A stretch of DNA of 64,000 nucleotides, taken from the NCBI RefSeq assembly GCF_001439605.1, contig NZ_LMBX01000002.1:1-64000 (forward strand). Reading direction: 5' to 3'. The notes below the pieces were generated by a model that worked only from the letters and a program-made list of their open reading frames with translations, did no database searches and was not told the DNA's origin. This DNA is from Cytobacillus praedii (GTDB lineage Bacteria > Bacillota > Bacilli > Bacillales > Cytobacillaceae). Position 1 is the first letter of the stretch. The number at the start of each line of letters is the position of its first letter. Positions 8,656-19,914 of this stretch are shown piece by piece. The position numbers and the translations under genes are program-made.

Positions 8656-10281
8656 TTATTTTAATTCAACATGAGAAAGTAAGTCAGAGCCTGTTGGATG
8701 CGGCTTAAAGTTAGAAATACCAGCTTTACCCGCTAGGATTGGTCTTGAGTGAACAAGCGGAATCCATGGGGCATCGTCTTTAATAATGACTTGAGCCTGC
8801 TTATAAAGTTCTTCACGTTCTGCTTGATCAGAGCTTGCTTGAGCTTTTAATAATATTTCATGAAGCTCAGAGTTCTTGTAGTACGTATAGTTATTTGAGC
8901 CAATTGCATCTTCATCTAGAAGAACATAAAGGAAGTTGTCTGCATCCCCGTTATCACCTGTCCAACCAAGTAAGAACGAATCAGCTTCCCCTTTATTTGC
9001 CTTTTCTAAGTACGTACCCCACTCATATGAAACGATTTTTGCTTTCACACCAATTGCTTCAAAGTTTGCCTGTAATGCTTCAGCAACCTTCTGGCCATCA
9101 GGCATATATGGACGGGCAACAGGCATTGCCCATAGTTCCATTTCAAAGCCATTCTCATATCCTGCTTCTTTTAATAATTCCTTCGCTTTTTCAGGATCAT
9201 ACGGATAGTCTTCAACTGCATCATTATAGCCAGCTACAACTGGAGGCATTGGGTTAATTGCCGGATCAGCTGCTCCAGCATAGAACGCTTCGATTAACGC
9301 TTTTTTATCAACTGCATGATTAAGTGCTTGACGGACAAGCTTATCCTTAAGCGGTCCGCGTGTATTTGTTAACCCAAGGTAAGCCACGTTCAATGTCGGA
9401 CGCTCGAAAACTTGTAAATCTGGATTTCCTTCAATTGTTGGTACATCACTAAAGTTCACTCCATCGATTAAATCGACCTCACCTGATGCTAACGCATTTA
9501 GACGAGCGGAGTTTTCCGGAATCGAACGGAAAATAACTTGATCTAACTTTGGAAGACCCTCTTGCCAATAATCAGCAAACTTTTCAATCGTAATCCGGTC
9601 ATTACGCTTCCACTCTTTAAATACGAATGGACCTGTTCCAACTGGATTTTCGATAAACTTTTCCCCATGCTTTTCAATTGCTGCAGGGCTTGCAATGCCA
9701 AACGGCGACATTGCTAGGTTTTTATAGAATGGTGCAATTGGTTTATTTAAATTAAATTCAACCGTGTACTCATCAACCGCTACGACACTATCAATTTTGT
9801 CGCCAAATTGAGAGTTATAATAATAGAATTGCTCTGCATTTCCAGCTTTCCAACGCTCTAAGTTAAAAACTACAGCCTCAGCATTAAAGTCTGTTCCATC
9901 ATGGAATTTAACGCCTTCACGAAGCTTTAATGTATGCTTTAACCCATCTTCACTTGTTTCCCATTCAGTCGCAAGTCCTGGTTCAATTTCAGTATCCTGC
10001 TCCCCAAAGTTAATTAATGTTTCAAATAAATTGTCAGTAACCTTGAATGCTTCTCCTTCAGTTGTAACAGCTGGATCAAGAGATGTGGAATCTCCGCCGC
10101 GGCCAAATACTAATGTACCTCCACCTGCTCCTTCTTCTGTGTCTTTTGTTCCTTCTGTCCCTGTATCTTTTTCTCCCTCTTCCTTCGTACCCCCAGTTGA
10201 GCTGTTACCGCTGCAGCCAACCAATGCGAGAGATAGAAGCAAAGCAAAAACTAGAAATAAAATCCCTTTGCGCTTATTCAT
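8656..10281 (-). CDS. dppA: DppA-type dipeptide-binding lipoprotein
   Basis: This 541-residue SBP_bac_5 protein has a lipoprotein signal peptide ending in ALVGC with the lipidated C23. A low-complexity, Gly/Glu/Thr-rich linker (about 25-67) precedes the binding fold. Segments such as LWAMPVARPY, YEWGTYL and GWTGDNGD closely match E. coli DppA, so dipeptides are the most likely ligand. The start ATG 10281 has a GGGGGA ribosome site. It lies between the ATPase genes and the permeases, an order unlike the usual dppABCDF. Peptide specificity is inferred from similarity only. Confidence 0.9.
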   Translation of the reverse strand: MNKRKGILFLVFALLLSLALVGCSGNSSTGGTKEEGEKDTGTEGTKDTEEGAGGGTLVFGRGGDSTSLDPAVTTEGEAFKVTDNLFETLINFGEQDTEIEPGLATEWETSEDGLKHTLKLREGVKFHDGTDFNAEAVVFNLERWKAGNAEQFYYYNSQFGDKIDSVVAVDEYTVEFNLNKPIAPFYKNLAMSPFGIASPAAIEKHGEKFIENPVGTGPFVFKEWKRNDRITIEKFADYWQEGLPKLDQVIFRSIPENSARLNALASGEVDLIDGVNFSDVPTIEGNPDLQVFERPTLNVAYLGLTNTRGPLKDKLVRQALNHAVDKKALIEAFYAGAADPAINPMPPVVAGYNDAVEDYPYDPEKAKELLKEAGYENGFEMELWAMPVARPYMPDGQKVAEALQANFEAIGVKAKIVSYEWGTYLEKANKGEADSFLLGWTGDNGDADNFLYVLLDEDAIGSNNYTYYKNSELHEILLKAQASSDQAEREELYKQAQVIIKDDAPWIPLVHSRPILAGKAGISNFKPHPTGSDLLSHVELK

Positions 10282-10367
10282 TGTTTTCCCCCTTTTTCTT
10301 TTGCCAAAGGCATAATACATTTCTTACTTGCTATCTATCATTCATGCAGCATTACCAAAAGAATCGT

Positions 10368-11342
10368 TTAATTCTTCTTATACAAATGGCATGCCGCAAA
10401 ATGACCCGGTTCAATTTCCTCTAATTGAGGCCTTTCCGTTTTACAAATGTCCATACATTCTCTGCATCTCGTATGAAATGCACAGCCAGATGGCGGATTT
10501 GAAGGACTTGGAATATCACCTGTTAAAAGCTCCCTCTCCTTTTTCAATGTAGGATCAGGAACAGGAACAGCACCTAATAATGCATTTGTATATGGATGGA
10601 GCGGCTTTTCATATAATTTCTCAGCTGTAGTAATTTCTACTAATCTTCCAAGATACATGACACCGACTCGATCACTAATATGTTTAACAACCCCTAAATC
10701 ATGGGCAATAAATATATAAGTGAGCTGGAATTCCTCCTGCAGATCTTCAAGCAGATTCAGCACTTGCGACTGAATCGAAACATCCAATGCAGATACAGGC
10801 TCATCGGCAATAATGAGCTTTGGCTTTGTCATTAAGGCTCGCGCTATACCAATCCGCTGTCTTTGTCCGCCGCTGAATTGATGCGGATAGCGTTTTGCAT
10901 GATAGCTGCTTAGGCCAACAACCTCAAGCATTTCTTTTACTCTTTTTTTCCGCTCCTCTTTATCACCTATTCCATGAACGATGAGCGGTTCTTCCAAAAT
11001 CTTTTCCACTGTATGACGGGGATTTAAGGATGCAAAGGGGTCTTGGAAAACCATTTGCATTTCCTTGCGCATTTTTCTCATATCCCCATCCGATAGGTTC
11101 GTTAACTCTTTTCCTTCAAAGAGCACCTTCCCATCCGTTGGTTCGATTAAGCGCATTAGCATTCGGCCTGTTGTTGATTTCCCGCAGCCCGACTCACCAA
11201 CTAGACCGAGCGTTTCCCCTTTGTTAACAAAGAAGCTAATGTCATCTACCGCCTTTACTTCTCCAACCCTTTTGCCGAAAACTCCCCCATTTATCGGAAA
11301 GTACTTCTTTAATTGATTGACTTCTAACAAGACCTCAGCCAC
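10368..11342 (-). CDS. dppF: DppF, dipeptide ABC transporter ATPase
   Basis: The 324-residue ATPase has Walker [11 protein letters not shown]-loop FQDPFASLNPR, signature FSGGQRQR, Walker B LIIADEP and the C-terminal oligopeptide-ATPase extension ending in a cysteine cluster (CAFHTRCRECMDIC). I chose GTG 11342 because AGGGGG lies eight bases upstream; the GTG at 11351 overlaps that site. The reading frame overlaps the end of dppD by 8 bp, indicating translational coupling. It partners with DppD to power DppBC. Confidence 0.9.
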   Translation of the reverse strand: MAEVLLEVNQLKKYFPINGGVFGKRVGEVKAVDDISFFVNKGETLGLVGESGCGKSTTGRMLMRLIEPTDGKVLFEGKELTNLSDGDMRKMRKEMQMVFQDPFASLNPRHTVEKILEEPLIVHGIGDKEERKKRVKEMLEVVGLSSYHAKRYPHQFSGGQRQRIGIARALMTKPKLIIADEPVSALDVSIQSQVLNLLEDLQEEFQLTYIFIAHDLGVVKHISDRVGVMYLGRLVEITTAEKLYEKPLHPYTNALLGAVPVPDPTLKKERELLTGDIPSPSNPPSGCAFHTRCRECMDICKTERPQLEEIEPGHFAACHLYKKN

Positions 11343-12333
11343 TAGCCGCACCCCCTGATTCGTGCAGGAAACATCTTACTGTATGCTGATCAGCACCTTC
11401 TACCTTGTATAATGGAGGGGTGTCTGAAAGACAGCGTTCATGTACGAATTCACATCTGGCTGCAAAACGGCAGCCCTTCCTTATCGATCCTGGTTTTGGA
11501 ACATTTCCAGGAATAGAATAGAGACGTTCTTTCTTCTCACGAACATCTGGCACTGATTCCAGCAATCCATGTGTATATGGGTGTTTCGGGTTTTTAAAAA
11601 TCTCTATTACTGGTGCCTCTTCCACGACCTTCCCTGCATACATAACTATCACACGTTCACAAACTTCGGCTACTACACCTAAATCGTGGGTAATTAACAC
11701 AATGGCTGTATCAAGCTTTTCATTCAGATCTTTCATTAAGGCTAGTATTTGAGCTTGAATAGTTACATCTAATGCAGTGGTAGGCTCATCCGCAATAAGC
11801 AGCTTCGGGTGGCAGGAAAGCGCCATGGCAATCATGACCCTTTGCCTCATTCCTCCAGAAAGCTGATGAGGATATTCATGCATAATTTGTTCGGCACGCG
11901 GCAGCCCGACTAGCTTCAGCATTTCAACTGCTCGCTGAAAGGCCTCTTTCTTCCCAGCCTTTGTATGTATTTTGATGCCTTCAATCAGCTGATTGCCGAT
12001 TGTAAACAGCGGGTTTAATGAAGTCATTGGCTCCTGAAAAATCATAGCTACTTCATTACCCCTAATTTCCCTCATTCTTTTCTCAGAGGAATGGACAATA
12101 TCCTCGCCATTAAGCAAGATTTCACCACCAACAATTTTCCCTGGCGGCTGAGGGATCAGCTTCATGATTGATAATGAAGTGACACTTTTTCCACAGCCAG
12201 ACTCCCCTACAATCCCTAGAATTTCTCCTTTATTTACCGAAAAACTTACTTCATCAACTGCAGGTATTTCTCCATCCGCTGAAAAAAATGATGTCTTCAA
12301 CTGCTTTACATCTAATACTGGAGCTTGTGTCAC
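11335..12333 (-). CDS. dppD: DppD, dipeptide ABC transporter ATPase
   Basis: The 332-residue ATPase is the first gene of the dpp operon. It has Walker A GESGCGKS, signature LSGGMRQR, Walker [13 protein letters not shown] and the family C-terminal motif [15 protein letters not shown]. An ATG lies 30 bp upstream, but GTG 12333 is preceded by AAAGGAG at 7 bp and is preferred. A CodY-like dyad lies 35 bp upstream. Such operons are CodY-controlled in B. subtilis, so nutritional control is plausible. Confidence 0.9.
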   Translation of the reverse strand: MTQAPVLDVKQLKTSFFSADGEIPAVDEVSFSVNKGEILGIVGESGCGKSVTSLSIMKLIPQPPGKIVGGEILLNGEDIVHSSEKRMREIRGNEVAMIFQEPMTSLNPLFTIGNQLIEGIKIHTKAGKKEAFQRAVEMLKLVGLPRAEQIMHEYPHQLSGGMRQRVMIAMALSCHPKLLIADEPTTALDVTIQAQILALMKDLNEKLDTAIVLITHDLGVVAEVCERVIVMYAGKVVEEAPVIEIFKNPKHPYTHGLLESVPDVREKKERLYSIPGNVPKPGSIRKGCRFAARCEFVHERCLSDTPPLYKVEGADQHTVRCFLHESGGAASG

Positions 12334-12367
12334 AGTGATACTCCTTTCTAGGTGTCCACCCATTGAT

Positions 12368-12390
12368 TAATTTCCGAAAAATCGGAATTA
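12368..12390 (-). promoter_or_regulatory. Dyad with CodY-like core upstream of dppD
   Basis: Inverted arms TTCCGA (12372-12377) and TCGGAA (12382-12387) flank an A-run. Read on the minus strand, ATTTTTCGGAAATTA differs from the CodY consensus AATTTTCWGAAAATT at about three positions. The assignment is inference from one sequence. Confidence 0.35.
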
Positions 12391-12677
12391 TCTATCGCTT
12401 GCTTTTTATTCTATTAAAAAAGTTTCTTCAAGTCTACTGATTTATTTAAATTATATGAATATATCAATAATTTTATATTTTTCGACAAATACACATAAAT
12501 TTAGACATGCTGCTTCAGTCATCTCTACTATCTTATGTTGGAGTTAGGCAATAATGACTATTCGACTTGCTAAAAAGAGGGCCTTTACTTGTTCGAAAGA
12601 ATTGGCTTGTAACCTCAAGAGAAGCAGACCAGTCGTCACAAAGCATCATCTCATATATTTTCTTTACCAAATAAAAA
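12391..12677. other. Upstream region of dppD with decayed repeat
   Basis: This is the main part of a 374 bp gene-free interval. It is AT-rich near the dpp promoter. At about 12590-12650 it carries a fragment (ATTGGCTTGTAACCTC and GTCACAAAG) that resembles the right half of the repeat at 8441-8559. I see no open reading frame with a ribosome site. Confidence 0.5.
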
Positions 12678-12702
12678 ACTGACCCCATCCTTAGGGTCAG
12701 TT
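12671..12702 (-). terminator. Terminator of ygaD
   Basis: A 9 bp stem (AACTGACCC with GGGTCAGTT) is followed by six Ts on the minus strand, immediately after the ygaD stop codon. Confidence 0.85.
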
Positions 12703-12707
12703 CAAAG

Positions 12708-14456
12708 TTAATGCTCTAATTGCTGTACTTGGAAGAGTTTATAATAATTTCCTTGCTTTTTCATTAATTCATCATGGCTGCCGATTTCTACAATTTCCCC
12801 ATGCTCTATAAGGATAATGCGATCCGCATGTGTGATGGTCGATAAGCGGTGAGCAACAATAAAGGTTGTCCGATCTTTAGCCAATTGCTCGAGTGCCTCC
12901 TGAATCAAATGCTCACTTTCTAAATCCAGTGCAGATGTCGCTTCATCCAAAACCAGGATAGGCGGATTCTTTAAAAAGATCCTGGCGATCGCTACCCGCT
13001 GCTTTTGGCCCCCTGATAGCTTCACACCGCGTTCTCCTACTTTTGTCTCATATCCTTCTGGCAAATTCATAATAAACTCATGGGCATTCGCAGCCTTTGC
13101 CGCTTCAATGACCTCCTCATCTGTTGCTTCAGGTTTTCCTAATAAAATATTCGTTTTCACCGATTCACTAAATAAAATATTATCCTGGAGTACCATTCCA
13201 ATTTTATCTCTTAATGAACGAACCTTAAACGAACGGATATCTTCCCCATCTAGCAGAATCTTTCCATCTGTAACATCATAAAATCGGGGAATCAGTCCGA
13301 CTAAGGAGGATTTTCCTCCTCCACTCATGCCAACAAGGGCAATCGTCTCTCCCTTTTGCACATGGAGAGAAATATTTTTTAAGACAGGCTCTTCCTTTTC
13401 GTTGTAGGAAAAGCTTACCTTTTCAAAATCGATATCTCCCTTTACATGTTTACATTCAATCGCATCTGGCGAATCATCGATATCATATTTCTCATCGATT
13501 AAATCGAAAACTCTATCCATGGATGCAATTGCCTGTGTCATCGTTGTTGAAGAATTCACAAGCCTTCTAAGCGGATTGTATAATCGGTCAATATAGGCAA
13601 TAAATGCCATCATCGTCCCAATTGACAGATCTCCTTGTATCACTTGATAACCAGAATAACCAATGACAATTAATGGCGCGATATCTGTAATGGTATTCAC
13701 AACAGCAAATGCTTTCGCATTCCATTTCGTATGGTCAATTGCTTTTGTTAAAAAGTTACTGTTCTGCTTATCAAATTGTGTTTGTTCATAATCCTCGATC
13801 GCAAAGCTTTTAATCACAGCCATCCCTTGTACACGTTCATGGAGATAGCCCTGTACCTCAGCAAGTGCCTGCGACCTTCTTCTTGTCAGCTTTCTTAAAT
13901 TGCCAAAGAAGTATTTCACGGAAAATCCGTAGAAAGGGAATAAAATTAATGAAACAATTGTTAATGTAACATCCATTTGCATCATAATAACCACTGCGAT
14001 TATAATTGTTGCAATATCCAGCCACAGGTTCATTAATCCTGTAATAACAAATGTTTTTGTTTGCTCAACATCATTGATGACTCTTGAAATAACTTCCCCT
14101 GCTCTTGTATTTGCGTAATATTTAAAGCTCAGCTTTTGAATATGTGTAAACAGCTTATCTCTAATATCGTATAAAATTTTGCTTGCGACCCATTGGGCAT
14201 AATATTGACGGTAATATTCAATAGGCGGCCGAACGACAACAAATATAATAATCATAATGCCCATAATCATAAACAGCTTGCTCGTTTGCTCTCCGCTGCT
14301 TAAAGCAGTATTGCCTGCAATATCATCAATTACATACTTAATTAAAAGCGGAATCATAAGCGGGATGGCAAACTTAATAATCCCAATGATGATTGTTACA
14401 ATAATTTGAAGTCGATATGGTTTCACAAACTGCATGTAACGCTTGATGCTATCCAA
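12708..14456 (-). CDS. ygaD: YgaD, ABC exporter half-transporter
   Basis: The 582-residue type-I ABC exporter joins six membrane helices (about 1-310) to one ATPase domain with Walker [10 protein letters not shown], signature LSGGQKQR, Walker [13 protein letters not shown] and switch histidine in IVAHRLST. All catalytic residues are intact, so it can act as a homodimer. The open frame extends to 14534, but TTG 14456 preceded by AGAGGGGG gives a length matching B. subtilis YgaD. Its substrate is unknown; lipid or drug export is the family norm. Confidence 0.88.
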   Translation of the reverse strand: MDSIKRYMQFVKPYRLQIIVTIIIGIIKFAIPLMIPLLIKYVIDDIAGNTALSSGEQTSKLFMIMGIMIIIFVVVRPPIEYYRQYYAQWVASKILYDIRDKLFTHIQKLSFKYYANTRAGEVISRVINDVEQTKTFVITGLMNLWLDIATIIIAVVIMMQMDVTLTIVSLILFPFYGFSVKYFFGNLRKLTRRRSQALAEVQGYLHERVQGMAVIKSFAIEDYEQTQFDKQNSNFLTKAIDHTKWNAKAFAVVNTITDIAPLIVIGYSGYQVIQGDLSIGTMMAFIAYIDRLYNPLRRLVNSSTTMTQAIASMDRVFDLIDEKYDIDDSPDAIECKHVKGDIDFEKVSFSYNEKEEPVLKNISLHVQKGETIALVGMSGGGKSSLVGLIPRFYDVTDGKILLDGEDIRSFKVRSLRDKIGMVLQDNILFSESVKTNILLGKPEATDEEVIEAAKAANAHEFIMNLPEGYETKVGERGVKLSGGQKQRVAIARIFLKNPPILVLDEATSALDLESEHLIQEALEQLAKDRTTFIVAHRLSTITHADRIILIEHGEIVEIGSHDELMKKQGNYYKLFQVQQLEH

Positions 14457-14593
14457 CTTTTTCCCCCTCTTATCCGTAACTGGCCTTATGGAATAATTGT
14501 TAATAGATAATAATTTAACATTATTTTTCCACATAAAAACCTGTTGATCTTAGCTCAACAGGCGTTACGTTTTCGCACATTCATCCAATGTCA

Positions 14594-15124
14594 TTAGCGT
14601 CTGTATGTTAAATATCTTTCATACCACATATCAATAAAATCTGGAGCAAATGGACCTTTTCTCTGTCTAATCCAATGAATGAGCTGATCAACATTATACT
14701 TCAGAATCCGGTCAATTGGCTCTGGATAATTCATTTCTTGGCGATGACGCTCGTATTCATCTTCATCTAGCAGATTGAACGTCATGTCTGGAAACACCTT
14801 AATATCAAGATCATAATCAATATACTTTACGGCCTCTCCGTCAAAGATAAATGGAGAGCTGAGATTGCAATAATAATAAATGCCATCTTCACGAATCATG
14901 CCAATTACATTAAACCAATATTGCGAATGAAAATAACAAATAGCTGGCTCCCTTGTAACCCATGTTCTGCCATCTGATTCCGTAACAATCGTCCGATCAT
15001 TTCCGCCAATTACTAGATTTTGCGTTCCTTTTAATATGGTTGTTTCATCCCAGACGCGATGGATGTGCCCATTATGTTTATAACTATGAATTTGTATCGG
15101 TTCTCCTTCTATGGGTACGGCCAT
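14594..15124 (-). CDS. ygaC: YgaC, DUF402-family nucleoside phosphatase
   Basis: The 176-residue protein is nearly collinear with B. subtilis YgaC. The DUF402 core spans about 60-160, with [20 protein letters not shown] and DYDLDIKV; the acidic residues there form the metal site of nucleoside di/triphosphatases such as the staphylococcal homologue. I chose ATG 15124 because GGGGAG precedes it and the family N-terminus MAVPIEGE follows; the longer open frame has no ribosome site. It retains its B. subtilis place beside ygaD. Confidence 0.9.
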   Translation of the reverse strand: MAVPIEGEPIQIHSYKHNGHIHRVWDETTILKGTQNLVIGGNDRTIVTESDGRTWVTREPAICYFHSQYWFNVIGMIREDGIYYYCNLSSPFIFDGEAVKYIDYDLDIKVFPDMTFNLLDEDEYERHRQEMNYPEPIDRILKYNVDQLIHWIRQRKGPFAPDFIDMWYERYLTYRR

Positions 15125-15173
15125 TCTTTCTCCCCTACTTTCATATACCCGGGCTTTGAAACCTAACTGAAAT

Positions 15174-15346
15174 GCGTAAGCGCATTTGAACAAGTAATAA
15201 GCTTGTGTCTGCGAATTTTGCCCTCTAAGCAGCTTCCCTTAGTACTCAGGGGCTTTCGATCCTAAGACACCCCTGCAGTAAAGTTAGTATTTAACCTTTT
15301 GTCAGATTGGCTTAGCACAAAGAGCTCCTAGGCGGTGAAGCTAGAC
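15174..15346. repeat. Diverged interspersed repeat upstream of ygaC
   Basis: This lies in the 412 bp gene-free interval between ygaC and ygaB. It begins GCGTAAGCGC and ends GGTGAAGCTAGAC, matching the terminal motifs of the 59 kb repeats, and has an internal segment ATTGGCTTAGCAC like the 8.4 kb copy. The rest of the interval is AT-rich and non-coding. Confidence 0.45.
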
Positions 15347-15536
15347 ACGGCCTAATTCATCCAGTTGCTATACGAATTTCAACTTTCTAAATATCTCCAA
15401 AATCAATTAAAGGCAACAAAGTACGAATCCTTTTTCTATTTATTATAACGGTTTCAGTAGAAATTTAAAACAAAGAGCCATTGAAAATCCTCAATGGCTA
15501 ATAGAAAAAATATAAAATAGTTTCAAAATCGAACTT

Positions 15537-15791
15537 TTATACTGAAACTTTCACCTCTTGATAAGAACGGATGACTTCCTCCGTTTGGCTTTCAAATACA
15601 CGATGAATTTCTCTTAGCTCCTTTTTCATTGCAGCAATTTCAGTTTGGAGACTTTCCAGCTCATTCTCCTGCTGAAGTGATATTAGCTCTTCCTCTATTT
15701 CTTCACAACGCTCAAGCTCACTTTGCAGATATAATAGTTTTTCCATTGTTTGCATTTGTTCTGTGACTAATAGGTCAAAGCTTTTCATCAT
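15537..15791 (-). CDS. ygaB: YgaB family coiled-coil protein
   Basis: The protein of about 84 residues starts MMKSFDLLVTEQMQTMEKLL and is dominated by acidic heptad-like sequence (about 20-65), predicting a coiled coil. The start is uncertain: ATG 15791 matches the conserved N-terminus but has only a weak upstream AGGACGGTG, while ATG 15839 would add 16 residues. It occupies the B. subtilis ygaB position between ygaC and sspE. No function is known. Confidence 0.75.
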   Translation of the reverse strand: MMKSFDLLVTEQMQTMEKLLYLQSELERCEEIEEELISLQQENELESLQTEIAAMKKELREIHRVFESQTEEVIRSYQEVKVSV

Positions 15792-15945
15792 TCGAGTATC
15801 ACCGTCCTGTTTGTTTTTCTGTATTATGTATTCTCTCATTCCTTCACGATTCCTTTGACTACTTCTGTTGAGCCAAGGGAAGTTTTGTCGAAAGGAACAA
15901 AGACTCTTTCCCTACACATTATTGCTCTTGTTTCCATTAATTAAA

Positions 15946-15982
15946 CAAAAAAAAGGCACCCTTCCGAATGAAGAGCGCCTTT
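15946..15982 (-). terminator. Terminator of sspE
   Basis: A GC-rich interrupted stem (AAAGGC..CCTTC with GAAG..GCCTTT) is followed by eight Ts on the minus strand, just after the sspE stop. Confidence 0.85.
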
Positions 15983-15990
15983 CTTTGATA

Positions 15991-16194
15991 TTACTGACCT
16001 TGAGGGCCTGAGTTTTTCGCTTTACGTGCTTCTGCTTGTTGGTTTTGTTGTCTTACCTCTTGTGCATTTGTTTCGCTAGCAAATTCAGTTCCGAATTGAC
16101 CAGCACCAGCTCCTGCACCAGCTGATTGAGAATTTTGCTGTCTTACTTCTTGAATGTTAGTACCCGTTTGAGTTTGGTTAGGTTGTTTTGCCAT
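15991..16194 (-). CDS. sspE: SspE, gamma-type small acid-soluble spore protein
   Basis: The 67-residue Gln/Asn/Ala-rich protein has two imperfect repeats, NIQEVRQQNSQ and NAQEVRQQNQQ. Between them lies GTEFASETN, which resembles the cleavage site of the germination protease Gpr. Gamma-SASP does not bind DNA but stores amino acids for germination in the forespore. It is shorter than the 84-residue B. subtilis protein, having fewer repeat residues. ATG 16194 follows a strong GGAGGTG. Its promoter was not clearly identified; forespore sigma-G control is expected from the family. Confidence 0.93.
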   Translation of the reverse strand: MAKQPNQTQTGTNIQEVRQQNSQSAGAGAGAGQFGTEFASETNAQEVRQQNQQAEARKAKNSGPQGQ

Positions 16195-16497
16195 TGTTAT
16201 CACCTCCACGCCTATTAATTTGTCCAAGCGCAGAGGAAATATCCACTTATTTTTTAAAAATAATTTCGAGCTGTCCGTGCAAATTCTAGCAAGGGATTGG
16301 TTCTTCTAGTACTATGCTATCCAAAAAAATTTACTCTGAAGCTGGTCTAAGAGTATGGACTCGGCTGATCTTGGAATGGATTTGCTTATCTAAAGCAGTC
16401 CTCGTTTGAACCCGATTCCTCTTGACACCCTCTGTCTAAATTGATTGCTATCAAAGCTGCCTTTCTTGTCTGATTCCACTCCACACAAGAACACAGG
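16195..16497. other. Gene-free interval between sspE and fabL
   Basis: About 300 bp lie between the sspE ribosome site and the fabL stop. I see no open frame with a start signal, no strong hairpin and no repeat shared with the rest of the window. The part next to sspE presumably contains its promoter, but I could not place convincing sigma-G hexamers. Confidence 0.5.
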
Positions 16498-17337
<840 letters not shown>

Positions 17338-17379
17338 TCATAACAATAAGGATAATATAATCATGAAAGGAAGTTGCCA

Positions 17380-17574
17380 ATGTATAACGGGCGAGATATG
17401 ACTGAATTATCAATGATGGCAAAAACAGATTGGAAAAATGATGAGCTTGCTTTCTTTCATCACTCTTTCCAGCAAATTGTCCCCTATTTGAATACAGAAG
17501 GTCAAGTGATTCAGAAAGAAATCGTTGAAGAGATCCAAAATCGGGGAGGTTTAAAAAATCTTAAAACCGAATGA
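17380..17574 (+). CDS. yfhS: YfhS, small conserved protein
   Basis: The 64-residue protein begins MYNGRDMTELSMMAK. It starts at ATG 17380 behind GAAAGGAAG. It is soluble and mildly acidic, with no membrane segment. Its identity as YfhS rests mainly on its place between fabL and mutY, as in B. subtilis. Family members are sporulation-associated, but the molecular role is unknown. Confidence 0.75.
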   Translation: MYNGRDMTELSMMAKTDWKNDELAFFHHSFQQIVPYLNTEGQVIQKEIVEEIQNRGGLKNLKTE

Positions 17575-17598
17575 AAAGGGTCAGCTCCCTTTTCATTC
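17569..17598. terminator. Shared hairpin between yfhS and mutY
   Basis: A perfect 12 bp stem (GAATGAAAAGGG with CCCTTTTCATTC) overlaps the yfhS stop codon and abuts that of mutY. There is no long T-run, so efficiency is uncertain. Confidence 0.65.
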
Positions 17599-18696
17599 TC
17601 ATTCACTTTCAATAAACTGCTGAAAGATTTTTTGATGGGATACCGAAAAAGAAAATTCCTTCATTTCCTCCGCAGTTACTAATCTTAAGTCCACAGCTTC
17701 CGTTTCCATAAAGTGAACTTGTCCTTTATATGCATTTATATTCCATGTCAAATGTGAGAACACATGCTCAATTTGGCCAATCATTTCACTAATTTGTATG
17801 TCCGTTTTGTATAATTCCTTTACTGCATCCTTTAATTGATCTTTTTCATTTATGTGAGGGAGCAGTACCTCTATATTAGGAAATTCCCAAAGGTTGGCTA
17901 GCAGTCCTTCACTTGGCCGTTTATGAATTAGAAACTTCCCTTCGCTATTTGTCAGCACCGCAGCTGCAATTTGAACATGCCGATGCTTTTTCGTTTTTGT
18001 CTTAACAGGCAATTCTTTTTCTGTTCCTTCATGAAAAGCATGACAATGTTCTCTAACCGGACATAATAAACAGCTAGGTGATGTAGGTGTACAAATTAAG
18101 GCCCCCAGCTCCATTAATGCCTGATTAAAAAAGGATGGATTGCTATGAGAAATTAGCTTTCTTACTGCTGCTTCAAAAACTTTTCTTGAGGACGCTTTAG
18201 CGATATCCTCCCAAATGGATAGGATTCTTGAGAGTACTCGCATCACATTTCCATCAACAGCTGGTTCGGGAATGCCGTATGCAATACTTAAAATTGCCCC
18301 TGCAGTATAAGGACCTACGCCTTTTAAAGTTGAAATTTCCTTCGGATCATTCGGCACTTTTCCATCATATTTCTCATGAACTTCTTTTACGGCTGATTGA
18401 AGATTTCGAGCTCTTGAATAATAGCCAAGTCCTTCCCAAGCCTTTAATACTTTCTCTTCGTCAGCATTCGAAAGGGCTTCAATCGTTGGAAATTGTTCAA
18501 TAAAATTGAGAAAATAGGGTATAACAGTATCAACACGTGTTTGCTGCAGCATGATTTCAGATACCCATACTTTATAGGGATCCTGATCCTTTCTCCATGG
18601 GAGATCCCTTTGTTCAGCTTCAAACCAGCCGATTAAGTCTTGCTGAAATCCTGCTATATCTATCTTGTTCAACTGGCTTATTTCGTTTTTTATCAA
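17599..18696 (-). CDS. mutY: MutY, A/G-specific adenine glycosylase
   Basis: The 365-residue DNA repair enzyme removes adenine mispaired with 8-oxoguanine. It has the HhH-GPD fold with catalytic E47 (SEIMLQQT) and D148 (AVDGNV), the [10 protein letters not shown] hairpin, and a 4Fe-4S cluster formed by C202, C209, C212 and C218 (Cx6Cx2Cx5C). The C-terminal NUDIX-like domain (about 240-360) recognises 8-oxoG. The TTG start has GGAGGAG 7 bp upstream. It is divergent from yfhP and convergent with yfhS. Confidence 0.96.
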   Translation of the reverse strand: MIKNEISQLNKIDIAGFQQDLIGWFEAEQRDLPWRKDQDPYKVWVSEIMLQQTRVDTVIPYFLNFIEQFPTIEALSNADEEKVLKAWEGLGYYSRARNLQSAVKEVHEKYDGKVPNDPKEISTLKGVGPYTAGAILSIAYGIPEPAVDGNVMRVLSRILSIWEDIAKASSRKVFEAAVRKLISHSNPSFFNQALMELGALICTPTSPSCLLCPVREHCHAFHEGTEKELPVKTKTKKHRHVQIAAAVLTNSEGKFLIHKRPSEGLLANLWEFPNIEVLLPHINEKDQLKDAVKELYKTDIQISEMIGQIEHVFSHLTWNINAYKGQVHFMETEAVDLRLVTAEEMKEFSFSVSHQKIFQQFIESE

Positions 18697-18897
18697 AATT
18701 TAGCTCCTCCATCACACTTTGGATATCAAAATGGTTTTTTGGGAAAATAACTACAGTTCCTTTTCTTAAAAAATTACTCTTTTCTTCACTAGTGTTTCAA
18801 GAGTAATAAGACTAAAATTATAAATGAGGGCTTTGCAGATTCAAATAATTTTTTGGTCCCTTTTCGTACACCCTCTAAATGAAGGAGGTCATTCCCC

Positions 18898-19878
18898 TTG
18901 GACACAGGTACACACATAGTTATGGGACTTGCACTTGCTGGGATTGCGACATTAGATCCGGTTGTTGCTGAAAGTACTGCTGCAACAACTAGCGTCATGA
19001 TAGGAACCATTATCGGTTCACAAATACCCGATATTGATACGGTTTTAAAACTAAAGAATAATGCGGTTTACATTCGAAATCATCGTGGGATTACCCATTC
19101 TATACCCGCTGTTTTACTTTGGCCAATTGCCTTAACAGCGATCATATATCCGTTTTTTCCTGAGACAAATGTACTCCATCTATGGTTATGGACCTTTATC
19201 GCTGTTTTTCTTCATGTATTTGTTGATATCTTTAATGCTTATGGCACACAAGCGTTACGGCCTTTTTCTTCCAAATGGGTCGCACTAGGTGTCATAAATA
19301 CATTTGACCCATATATTTTCGGGATTCATGTCATTGGCCTGCTTATTTGGGCACTTGGCGCAAATCCAGGATATACATTTATTTCGATTTACGCCATTTT
19401 ATTTATCTATTATATCCTGCGTTTTATCGCACAGCGCAGAGTAATGAAGGAAGTCAAACAAATGATTCCTGATGCAACTGAAATCATTATTGCTCCGACG
19501 ATGAAATTTAAGCAATGGCGTATTGCAGTGATGAATAAGCATCAATTCTTTGTCGGACGTGCGATCGATAGCAAGGTCTGTATCTTAGATCAGTTTAATC
19601 GTGTGCCGGTACCGGAAACACCCGTATTAGAGGCCGCCAAAAAAGATAAAAACTTATCTGCCTTTTTATCATTTTCACCAGTCTATCGCTGGGAAATTGA
19701 CGAATATGATGACTATTACGAAGTTCGATTCATTGATCTTCGCTATCGAAGCAATGATTATTACCCATTTGTTGCGGTCGTCCAATTGAATCATCAATTA
19801 GACATATTAACATCGTATACTGGGTGGATTTTTAGTGAAGAAAAGCTGCGGAAAAAACTTGAAATCATTCCGGGTTAA
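18898..19878 (+). CDS. yfhP: YfhP, membrane-bound metal-dependent hydrolase family
   Basis: The 326-residue protein belongs to the YdjM/LexA-binding inner membrane hydrolase family. It has the N-terminal DTGTHIVMG motif, PDIDTV, HRGITHS and HVFVDIFNAYGTQ, whose His/Asp residues resemble metal ligands, within four to five membrane helices (about 1-185). A soluble beta-rich C-terminal half follows. The start is TTG 18898 with GGAGG upstream, matching B. subtilis YfhP, which begins MDTATH. The substrate is unknown. Confidence 0.9.
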   Translation: MDTGTHIVMGLALAGIATLDPVVAESTAATTSVMIGTIIGSQIPDIDTVLKLKNNAVYIRNHRGITHSIPAVLLWPIALTAIIYPFFPETNVLHLWLWTFIAVFLHVFVDIFNAYGTQALRPFSSKWVALGVINTFDPYIFGIHVIGLLIWALGANPGYTFISIYAILFIYYILRFIAQRRVMKEVKQMIPDATEIIIAPTMKFKQWRIAVMNKHQFFVGRAIDSKVCILDQFNRVPVPETPVLEAAKKDKNLSAFLSFSPVYRWEIDEYDDYYEVRFIDLRYRSNDYYPFVAVVQLNHQLDILTSYTGWIFSEEKLRKKLEIIPG

Positions 19879-19884
19879 ATTGAG

Positions 19885-19914
19885 CAGGCCGTCTCGTATG
19901 AGACAGCCTGTTTT
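19885..19914 (+). terminator. Terminator after yfhP
   Basis: An 11-position interrupted stem (CAGGCCGTCTC with GAGACAGCCTG), GTAT loop and TTTT tail follow 7 bp after the yfhP stop. Confidence 0.8.

Noticed and set aside
16228-16330. Sigma-G promoter of sspE
   Set aside because: No hexamer pair with acceptable spacing could be placed with confidence.
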